Source: Cucumis sativus
Lineage: Eukaryota > Streptophyta > Magnoliopsida > Cucurbitales > Cucurbitaceae
NCBI RefSeq assembly: GCF_000004075.3
Contig: NC_026655.2
Coordinates: forward strand, 1,860,001 to 1,924,000
Direction of reading: 5' to 3'
DNA: 64,000 nt
Part shown: one piece after another, positions 50,945 to 61,528 of the stretch
Numbering within the stretch: the first letter of the stretch is position 1
Layout of the letters: every line of letters starts with the position of its first letter
Notes under the pieces: generated by a model
Database searches by the model: none
The model's input: the letters and a program-made list of their open reading frames with translations, nothing else
Told to the model about the DNA's origin: nothing
Position numbers and translations under genes: made by a program

Positions 50945-53900
50945 CTATTTTGATACTTGAGTCACCTCCTCAATTGTCGTAGGTCTTTTGACATCTGATA
51001 TAACAAAACAAAAAGATAATCACTACCTCAGTTTATTTGTGTAACAGTGAAAGAGCTCTTTTCCTTCATTTCAAGAAAGCTTACAAAGGATAATAAAACG
51101 TAATAGCCAAAACAAAAACAAAATTCATTCAAAACAAGTCTCAACATACTCAATTAAATAATAACCATCATAGTACAGTAACAGTCTGAACAAAGAAACT
51201 TGACAGAAGACAACACAAGATTAGCAACCTACAATTACCATATTTCATGATAGTTTTGTTCCTACCTTGGTCGGGAAAAAAGGCAATAGTTTCCTTGATT
51301 GAAGCTGGGGTCGGAATACTTTCATTTTGAATGTCTGCCGTAGAATCCAAGGCATCGTTCGTCTTTGCAACTCCAGAATTTTCAACGCCAATATCCATTG
51401 GAGCTTGCGCCGATGTTGAAACATCTTTTAGACTAGGAGGCAATTCTGAACTTGAACTCACCTGCAATTAGAAAAGGAACTATTCTGATCATGCAAGATC
51501 AATAATAAAAAAATGAGATTCTCTTACAAGGTGCCAACAGGGCAGTAAATTTATCCCATTTTCACAAAACTGAATTACCTATTTGGAATGACGCTTTAAG
51601 TGATTGAAAAAGTTTTTCACAGTAAATATTCTTTCAATCTTAAGTAAAAGCTCTATTTTCTCAAGTTTTGCACTATCTTAAAATTCAACATCATACTAGT
51701 TTCCTATATATAGGCCACATTTTTTGTGTGCCTATAATAAAACCCCCGTACTTTTTTTGCCTGACACTTAAGCTCGAGAGGGTTATGGCACTTTATTGAC
51801 TTAAACTTTAAAAAAAATTGATTTTGAGTGCATAAATGGTTGAATGAACCCAATCTCACGTGTAATTTACACTTGCGGGGGAATTTAGAGTATGTTACAC
51901 ATTCCCATCTTTAAGAATTTAAAACTATCAAGCAGAGTAACGATCAAATTTTTACTTCAAAATTATTATTATTTAAAAATAATTATAAAAAAAATCATCA
52001 CTAGGCAGGGAAGACCAAACCCTAAGGGAGTGTTTGGAGCAAGGAGTAGAATAGTGAGGTACAAAAGGTTATGAAATATGGAGAGTTGTAAACTTTTGAA
52101 GCCTAAAGTGAAGAGGTTGATGAGATATAATATTAAAAAAATTTAACCGTAGGACCCACAACTCCTTAGGCCAAACAAGAAGTAGAGTTCACTACTCCGA
52201 CTTCTTAACTCATTGAGCCAAACAAACCCTAAAGAAATGATAAGAAATTAAAATAAATCGCTTGCCCCATCATTGCCCATCCTCCAAAGAGTTTAGAAGC
52301 ATGGTCTCTAGAATTGCTCTAAAGTTGATGAATAATGGTAAAACAAGAGTGCTTTGAGCTGGGAAAGAACTACAGAAATATTATGATGTTGGATGTCTTG
52401 AGGAGAGCTCACCATTTGAGTCTCACCTTTATCAAGTGATGTGCAATTTCCTTACCTTCTTTGAGAAGGTTGCACCATATAGAGGGAAAGAAGAAAGTTC
52501 AGATATAAGTTCAGACGCTTTCTAGGAAATTGATTCCTCAAATAAAAGGTCAAAGAAGAACCCCAAACTATATAACGTAGGTTTACACCAAAATACTTCT
52601 GCAAAAATCTAGTTGTACCTCATTCTCCCTCATAAATAATCCACAACAAAATCTAAAAGAGAGAATCCAAGGGAATACAAAGCCATCTCCTAGTATCAAA
52701 TGCCATCCCACAGTCTTCATCACAGTCGAAGTTCCTTTAGTATTGGAGATTTCAAGAGTTCAGATTCCTATACCAAAGATCAGTTGCTCATAATACCAAC
52801 AACTAAATAAACTTTCTTTGGATAACTACTCCAAAATACATATACGGACATCTTAGAGCTTTGACCACAAGACCAACCCCAGGAGAAAGACCATACTTGC
52901 TACAGATAAAGTTCTGCCAAACACCATCCCCAATTAAGAAAAAAAGATTTATGTTCTACAATCACGTCACTAGGAAAGACAGTACCTTCCTTAAATTTCT
53001 GAACACGAAACAATAACAATGATTTGACCCCATAAAGTTTTAAGAATTCACATTTCCATATAAAGTGAGACCTGAGTGCACAACAAGAGACACCAAGTGT
53101 CAGTCTTCAATGTTATCCATTATAGTGATCAACCAACAAGAGATCTTCTTCTTCACTTTTTATCTATACTACAGAAGATTTAGACAAGTTGGCTTTCAAA
53201 CCAAATCAAGCTCTGAAATTTTAATGTTGAGCACATTGTGAATATAAGAGGGACAGAGAGAAAAAAAACAAGGTTTCATCAACAAACTGAAAGTGAATCA
53301 GCGATTGACATGGAAATTTTATCCACCTACCTTCAGAGATATAAGCACAAACTCTACACTCTTAACAAGATGGTGACAAACAATCAATGGGACCAACAAA
53401 TAGAAACTTGTTACATTGAGGTGCATCTTGCACTTCATATTCACATATCAATAACCCAAAGAATAATGCACATCTCAAAAGGTCTATTAATACATAAATT
53501 ATAAGCTATTAGCTAGATAAAGAAAGCCTTGCTCTATTTTCACTAACTGGCCAGCTCATGTCACAACACCAAAATTAAAGCCATGAGAGAGGAACTGCTA
53601 AAAAGGTTGATCAAATTTGTTCCCATTTCTAGTTCAATGTTGCTATGCTCGCAGAGAGAGCTTTTTAAAATAAATTAACAGTAACAATGCATAAAGGAAA
53701 AGGAAATAAAAAGTGATGGTGTCACCTTCGATGGTAGCGAAGCATCCGAAGATACTGGATCTTTTATGGGTGTCGCCGAAGCGACAACCATTTCTGGTTC
53801 ATGCATAGTAGGAGCATTTATACTGCTACCATGCTCTTGTTTATTATCTACTTCATCTTGCTTGGTCCGTCTAGGAATCTTCGACTTGATGTTGATATCA

Positions 53901-56900
53901 CCATTGGATATTGGGTCAATATCTCCAAAAGTTCTCTTCCTGATTACAGATTATTAAGTTTAAAACATCATACTCCCATAAAAGGATGAGATTGTCAAAT
54001 GGCAAACATGAAGCATAATGACTTGAATAAAACGGACAATATTAGACATCATTCTGACCTAACAGTACTATGATGAGCAAAGTGAGTAGGGTTTGGTCTG
54101 TTGGAAAATATAACTCCCCGCAAAGGTTTCCCATCAATAACAGTTTCAATTGTGTATCCATTTGCTATGCTTTCTGTAACCTTGGCTTGAAAACTTTTCT
54201 TTCCTTGAAGATGCTGAGATTGATTCAAAGGAAAATTGTGTTTGTCTGCGTTGTAGGACATCATGCCGAATTTAGTCAGAATTATGCAATCGTATCATAA
54301 ACCAGTAGCGATCTCTCAACAGATGTTCCACTCATTTGACTTTCAGGTGTCACAACATGAACCCAAAAGAGATAAAAATATATGTAAATAAATAAGCAAG
54401 TTCCTCCACACATCTCTATGTTTTTAAAATTGAAGATAGTGAAAATGTTGTCCCTTCTGCTGTGTCCATTACATGCTTCTTTATTACATTTTTGTAGACC
54501 AGGCAACATTAGCATTATAATGACTTCAAAAAGTTCTTTCTGGACACTCTCTTCACTATGCAAGGCCTAAATTCTTTGGCCTGGTGCAGTCATGTCTACC
54601 CCATGGGAAATATGGTTTTGTGGACAACGCAATAGGATAATTACCAAAGAAATTATTGTAACTATGAGCCAGCAAGAGGAAACAAGCTGTTAATCCCCAG
54701 TAAAAGTAAAAGACTTATCTTCAAAAAGACTTCTATCAGGATATAGATTCTTGTAATTATTGATGAACAATGATGGATTCATATTTAATTGCAATATAGA
54801 ATATGGTTTCATTTTCATGTAGGTTCTACAACAAACCTATCTTCAAAAGCATTGACTTAACTAATTTTATATTGCCATTAGGTAATAAGCAGACTGAAGA
54901 TAGAACTAGGAAAGACAATTCACTGGACATCCTGCCTTCATTACTTTAAGAAGTACATACAATCTAAAACTCTAGCATGGGATACTAGAAAGGTACTTCC
55001 TTACATGGAGTCCCATAGCCTTGCACAGTGATTGGTTGGAACAAATCGGCATTGACTCCAATTGGTACCATAGCTCTTCCATGAATAGCATTTAGGTTCT
55101 GTTCTTGACACTTCAGCTTCAATTGCTTTCTCAAAGATAACTTCTCTGGTTTCCTCTCAGTCTCCTTCGCAAGTCCTGAAAAAGAAAAGTAAACAGAAAT
55201 TATTTACCACCCATGAATCATGTGGAAGAAACTACTATCCAAGAAAGGTCCAAATTTAAAAAATGATAATAATCATGTGTTGCCAAGATAATAATAAGAG
55301 TATGAACCTGTGAACAAGTAATACATGTCGCCAAGAGCTTCAAGACCCTTATTGCAACCGCCTAAAAGAGCAAGTGTGCCAACTTTGTAGGGATCTAAAC
55401 AGTCCCCAGCCACTGAAAATCTAGCAGAAGGTCCATCGCCCATAGTGGTGATCTTGGTCCATACACCATTTTCTACATCAAGTATTGAAGATGGTAAAAA
55501 AAATGATAAGAAACATCAACAACTTCGTTCAAGAAGGAAAAAACAGCCTAATGGTTCCAGGTAGAGAGAACCCCTCCCACGAACTAAATTAAAAGAGTTT
55601 GTCAATCATTAATAATCATAATATTCAGTGATAAGATATGACAATGGAAAAATCAACCTCTCTACACATAAGAAAGATTGTTAAAGAGAAGCAACATCTA
55701 AACTTTAGCCAAATGATCAAGATCAGCGTTTTAGACAAGCATGTGAATCTTACAGCAACTATCCCAAAATTAAGACAGTTTGCACCCCTCAGCAATCAAT
55801 ATCCATATTTTAAAGTTGGAGAAAAACTCGGTCAGCCATCAAATAATGGAGCCAATGCTTTCATGCCATTACAGATCAGCTCATTTTCCTCTTATTGCAT
55901 AGGTGCTAATGAGGAATTAACACATACCAATATCGAGCATATGAAGGTCATTGTATAGATTTTGGGCATCAGTAAATCCCCCAAAAACAAACAAGCTCCT
56001 TCCAAAAGCTATAGTTGTATGACCAGCACGAGGTGGTAACAATTGACCTGAAGTGTTTAACTCTGTCCACACGAGAGTATCTATAATGGAACACCAAAAC
56101 AATATAAGGAGGTTTATAAATGAGAGGCTGAGCATATAATGCATGAACATCAACAGGTGCCCATATAATTGATAATGAAGTGTCTTGAGAAAAATGATAA
56201 GTACCTGTGTCAAGGATGTGAACATCTGATAAATAATAGTCATGCGCATCTTCACCACCAATGACTATAACCTTATTCTTCCAGGATGAGCAAGTATGGC
56301 TATCACGTGGAGATGGCGGAGTACCCATTGTTGTAGCTTGTTTCCATACAAATGTCTCTAAAAACATAGGAAAGTATTATATGTTAACATGCACTACTAA
56401 ACTGATCCACACCACAGAAATACAATTATGATCATGGAACAGCAGGCAATTTGCTTAAAAAGAAGCTTGAGCATGATATAATATATTCTTTTGGATCAGG
56501 CAGAAAGAAGATATACCGAATGAATATACTTCCCTCAAGCCTTCATTTAGAGGAGAAAATCAGTATTGTTAACAGTCAAATACATTTTACCAGTCAGCCA
56601 AATGAAAGCACCATCAATCATTACAATTCTTACAATGTTTTCCAGAAAGAAATAAGCCTATGCAAGTTAAAGAAATCCACATAACCACATTCCATCTTTC
56701 TTTCGTTCTTTTTGTAGTCACGAGTGTTTAGATGGGCTTATGGATAGACGGCCAATGCATATACAGAAGTTAAAAAGTTTAAAATATTGAAATCAAAATA
56801 GAACACCCAAAGGCATTACCTGTATTCAATATGTAGAGATCATTATAGTACACTTCATCATTATTGCTGGTAGATTTGCCACAACCACCAAAGATGAAGA

Positions 56901-58721
56901 GTCGTTTGCCAACAAGGGTCGCACTATGACCCTCTCGTGCCTCTGGCCCGTTGCCTCTTAAACTTGGACAAATCCAAGTATGCATAGCTAAAAGTAAAGC
57001 ATTGTGCAAACTTTTAATGACATGAATGGGCATTCCAATATTTAACATTTCAGTTTTTTTTTTCTTCTGAACGAGAGAGCATTTCAAATTTAATCAACAC
57101 GATAAATGGAATCTTTAACCAAAGAAAAACAGATTATTTGGCATCACAATTTTTTTTCTCTCTCCTTTTTATACAAGAAAATAGCCACACAGAAACTAAG
57201 ATGCCAGACTGTGAAACAATCATAGAATTTTGAAGACACTTGAACATTCTCATTGGTCAAAACTTATAGAGATATGGAGAAAATTAACTTACAGGTGTCC
57301 AGTATATACAAATCCTTAAGAGGGCTCATTCCATCAGTACCCCCGAATACAAAAAGGTTGTCACCAATTGTAGTACAGGTGTGACTGTCCCTTGGAGTAG
57401 GTGGACTTCCTTTTATCACAGGCTGACTCCATGTTTGTTTTGCTGCAAACGACCAATCCAATGAGGCAAATACAGTTTACAAGTACATTTGCATGTATAT
57501 ACAAGGATTTCCAAATTTGATGCCACGCGTAAGAGAAAAACACCATTAACCCCGATAAAACAATTAAACCCCTACACCCTACCCACCTACCCCAGAACTT
57601 CCAAGACATTGAAAATGATCAAACGTGTCAATATTAAAGTGTTCAAAAAAGGGAAGAAAAAAATTAAAAACATGTAGTTTCCTTCCAGAAATTTAATATT
57701 TTTTCCAATTAAATATTGTTTAATATTATTCCATAACACATGCTGTTAATAACAGCAAATAACTTACTGGGAAGTTTGCTACTATAAACAAACTCATTTC
57801 AATTGAAATTTGTCATCACAAAACACAAACACACACACCAGTGCGCAACAGGGGATACGCTTGCTTGGTACATATAACGAAGCCATAAATAAATCCTTGC
57901 TTAAGAACAAAACATCATGAAAAACAAAGAGTACTCGAAAGGGTATGCAAAAATCTCAAACAAGATACTAGTGTAGACACGAATGGCAATAATAAAACCA
58001 AAAATTGTCACTAAAAACAAACTCGTTTCGACTGAAATTTGTCGTCAGAATAATCTCCAATAAAGGCAAAAAAACACAACAGGGTATATCCTTACAGTAA
58101 AGCCATAAATAAATCTCTAAAGAACAAAATATCACAAAAAACAAAGAGTACTCAAAAGGGTATACAAAAATCTCAAACAAGACACCGTTACAGATATGAA
58201 TGGCAAACAAAACCAAAATTTCCCCACTTCTTGAAATGTAAGAGAAACAAAAAGAACAGTTCCAAAAACAAACACATCTCAACTGAAGTTTGTCATTACA
58301 AAAGTCTCCAAGAAAGGCAAAAGAACACCACAATGAATCTCTAATTAAGAACAGAATACCACAAAAAACAAAGAGTACGCAAAAGGGTATACAAGAATCA
58401 CAAACAAGATACCATTACAGACATGAACGACAATATCAAACCAAAATTTCCCCACTTATTGAAATGTAAAGAGAAAAGAAAAGAGTCGCAAAAGCAAAAA
58501 AAAAAAAAAAAAAGCAAAAGCAGAAGGCTCCTACCAGTATCGAAGACGTGCACTTGGTTAGTCTGGCAGTTGTCTTTACCATAGCCCCCAAAAACATAGA
58601 GATATCTTCCATCTTTAATGGCGTTACAAGTATGTCCCCATCTTTTACCGGGCCCTGGAATCTCCCCCAGAGCTCCACCTTGGCCCTGTCTTGAAAGTAA
58701 CTCAACCCTTTCCCACCTCAT
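50945..58721 (-). CDS. kelch-repeat (galactose oxidase-like propeller) protein
   Basis: Eleven coding exons: 58535-58721, 57293-57442, 56820-56987, 56205-56357, 55928-56080, 55308-55472, 55005-55175, 54059-54245, 53726-53939, 51266-51461, 50945-50994; 597 aa with exact phase closure. Six kelch blades lie in residues 1-325, each with a Gly-Gly pair: YVFGGYGKDN, FVFGGTDGMS, FIFGGCGKST, IVIGGEDAHD, FVFGGFTDAQ, ALLGGCNKGL. The opening MRWERVELL and GPGKRWGHTCNAIK match plant kelch proteins of the Arabidopsis At1g18610/At1g74150 type. After the propeller comes a conserved basic segment LSLRKQLKLKCQEQN, then a module with GYTIETVIDGKPLRGVIFSN, and a hydrophilic acidic/Ser tail. No signal peptide or membrane segment is seen, so a cytoplasmic or nuclear scaffold is likely; partners are unknown. 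Exon 6 starts after GATGTAG, not at the tempting upstream ATG. Confidence 0.94.
52026..52229. mobile_element. Tourist-like MITE (PIF/Harbinger type)
   Basis: A 204-bp non-coding element inside the intron between kelch-gene exons 9 and 10. Its ends are GGGAGTGTTTGGAGCAAGGA at 52026 and the complement of GGGTTTGTTTGGCTCAATGA at 52229, imperfect terminal inverted repeats with the GGGxxTGTTTGG signature of Tourist elements. It is flanked by the 3-bp duplication TAA (52023-52025 and 52230-52232), the target expected for PIF/Harbinger. Confidence 0.8.
52500..53480 (-). mobile_element. possible degenerate LINE-type fragment
   Basis: In the same intron, minus-strand translation gives broken pieces such as LIGDGVWQNFICSKYGLSPG that resemble the region after the reverse transcriptase in plant LINEs, interrupted by many stops. 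The base composition is richer than ordinary intron. No polyA tail or target duplication was found; this is a weak call. Confidence 0.3.
57786..58475. repeat. diverged tandem triplication in kelch-gene intron 1
   Basis: Three head-to-tail copies begin at about 57786, 58014 and 58264. Each has the same order: CAAAC-C-TTTC-A-TGAA-TTTGTC, GCCATAAATAAATC (lost in the third), AACAAAGAGTAC, AAAGGGTAT-CAA-AATC, AAACAAGATAC, GACA-GAA-GGCAA. Copies 2 and 3 also share CCAAAATTTCCCCACTT. Divergence indicates an old event. The minus-strand open frame at 57968-58333 follows from it. Confidence 0.85.
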
Positions 58722-61408
58722 GTTTTTATGTCGGGAAATCAGGAGAAAAGGCAAAAGGGAAAAAGGAAGAAGAACAAACCCAAAAAAAAACAAAACTAGT
58801 GGACTACTAAGCAAAGAAAATGCAAGGGGGAATTTGTTTTCTTGGGAAAAATTAAATCATCAAAGGGAAAATAAAAGCAAGAATGGGTTTCATCTGGGAT
58901 ATGATTTAGTGGGATTTTCAGGTGTGAGGCTATGGAGTTTTTTCATACATGCAAATATTTGGAGAACGTATATGGAAAAAAAAAAAAAAAGGGAAAATAT
59001 AGAAGAAATATAGCGTTATGTCAAAGAAAGAATGTAGAAATTATATGTTTCCTCTGGTTAAAAACTAAAGAGAAAAAGGGTGATACCAAATTATAATTGA
59101 AGAACAGAAAACCTGAAAAGAAAAAAAAAATTGCTCTTTCGGGCCATTAAAACGAGGCCATGGATCTCGAGTGGTTTAAAAAACTTCAAATTTTTGCCAC
59201 TTTTGATGAAGAAGAACGACCCACCTACGATTTCCCATCAACGACACAGATTTCTTCAATATTTATATCATTCATTACTTTTTTCTTCTTCTTGACATTT
59301 TATATATATATATATATATATTTAACTGAATTTCTTAAAAGCTCCCAAAAAATGGAACAAAATAACCCTTCCAAGGGAATGTAATAAATTTAGGTTGAAA
59401 TAAGATTCAACCGACGATTGGGCGTTGTTGATAGACTATCGTGATTCATTTTTATTTCTATCCCTAACTATCATACTTTGTGTTTTAAACTATTATAACA
59501 CATAATTAACTATATTATTACTATATAAAATCATTATTATTACGATGTTTGTTTACTAATGACATCAATTATCATAGTCTGGGTTATAACTCAACTAGTA
59601 TAATAATTATTTATTATGATACCCAATTCAAAGTTGCTTATAGTTTATCAGTCTTCGTACTTTAAATCTTGTTTTTAATTTTAGGCTATATACTCTATGC
59701 TTTATAATTTTGGTTTATATGCTTTTAATATATCTTAAATTTTGTCTCCTCAAGTGGAATTTTTATTCAATGTTAAGTCGTTGAGAACAAGAATATTTTT
59801 TAGTCTACCGGTATTATATTAGTTTTTAAAATGTTGTATTTAAATTCTTTTAAACTTTGAGTTTAATTTAAGTTCAGTGTCTCAGTTTTAATAGATTACC
59901 ACTTATTTTTATTTGTGTTTTATTTCAATTTAGTTACCGTCTTTACAAATTTGTATTTTTAACATCGACCTTTTTAACTAGCAGTAACTTTAGTTTGGCC
60001 CCACTGTGACGTGACTTTCTAGATTTAATTTTAATTGCAAACGTAATTAGTTTTAAACAATATATTAATACATATATATACCAAATTTTAAAACAAAACT
60101 CAAGTTTTCGTTGTAAAAATGCAACGTCATCTTTTAAATTCCCTAAACTTTATGGACCAAATGGCATTTAACCTAAAATTGTTTTTGTTTTTGTATATTC
60201 AAACTACATTGTTTCGTTGACTTTCATATTTATTTCATATAAACAACCAACCTACTTAAACATTACCCTAACGAACACATACATAAACGTTTACATTATG
60301 GCGTTTGGTTCTCTCATTCCACATTATGCATTAAAAACACTAAAATATACATTCATGAGATTATAAGTCAATTCTCGTTCACCACATTCGCAATATAAAC
60401 CAATCGTTATGATACCCTAATATACTTCTCATATTTATTTCCCCTCTTTGAATTGAATGGTACGTGTTGTATTGTATTGAGAAGACCAAAATATTAAATG
60501 CACATGTTAGCTCTTATTTGAAAAAACAACCAATGAATATGATAAATTGGTAGTACTAAAGTTGAGTATGTTAAATATCCATATCACCACTCAATCTCCT
60601 GTAGCAATATCAACGTCCACATCCACTACTCCGAAATCGCTAGTTTAACAACAATAATTACTCTTTAAATAGATATTATCGTTTTTGTAATACCATCACA
60701 TTTCTTTAATTTTTACCCTAATTTTCTCAACCATTAAAATGAAAATTGCACTAGATAAAAAAAACAACTCATAACACCTTTTTTGCATATTATAATTTTG
60801 ACAAATATGACGATAATCAAGATGTGTAAGTGACATGAGTTCTATTATCATAACAAAACAAATAGTTATTGTTGTAAAATGGCTACAATAAATAGAATAA
60901 TTTAGTTGCAAAGAGTACGAAAACTTACAATTAGAGGAGAATATTTATTTATTTTATCTAAAAATAGGAAGTTGAAATTTAAGAAGAGAGGGAAAAAAGG
61001 AGAATGGAAAAAAGAATTAAGGAAAGAGAGAAAGGGTAGTTAAAGTAATAAATGAAAAGGCTAAAAATTAAAAAGTGCTTTTAAAATTGTGTTTGAACGG
61101 ACAAAACGGCGGCTGATTCAGGTGAATTCTTAAAAACGGTTCCCTCTTTTTGGAATCCCAAATTTATGAATAAACGTTTTCTCTTTTCAATATGTTTCCC
61201 AAAATGCCCCTTATCACATGCAAAAGGAAAAACCATATTTATTGTTATTATTATTATTATTATATTCTCCACAAAGCTTATAATTTTTTTAAAATTAAAA
61301 AATTATATATTTTCATTTACTTGTTATTGTGATTTAATATTTATAAAAAGCTATTAAATGAAAAAAAAAAACGATGCTTTTTAGACACGTTACATGATGT
61401 TGTTTATT
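58722..61408. other. kelch-gene leader/promoter and AT-rich intergenic DNA
   Basis: 58722-59160 probably holds the kelch-gene leader and promoter; I see no convincing core element. 59300-59322 is a short TA run. 59640-60190 is a decayed interspersed repeat with wording like that at 17335-17545. A (TTA)n run lies at about 61241-61263. No gene seen. Confidence 0.5.
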
Positions 61409-61528
61409 GTATGTTTGGATTACATTTTCAAGTGTTTAATTTAAAAAATAAGTTATTTTTAATGTATTTTGAACAATTTTTAGGAAAAGAGTTTCGTGAA
61501 AAAAAAAAATCTTAATTCAATCGAAATG
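61409..61528. mobile_element. small inverted-repeat element (MITE), copy B
   Basis: This stretch matches the reverse complement of 12665-12831: GTATGTTTGGATTACATTTT, CAAGTGTTTAATTT, AAAAAATAAGTTATTTTT, TGTATTTTGAACAA, and the far end AATTCAATCGAA. Roughly 45 bp of the interior are missing, and its far inverted repeat is degenerate. Confidence 0.6.

Noticed and set aside
55473..55480. Kelch exon 6 beginning at the ATGTAG upstream
   Set aside because: No AG acceptor precedes it; the TAG itself is the acceptor and gives the correct phase and the ENGVW continuation.
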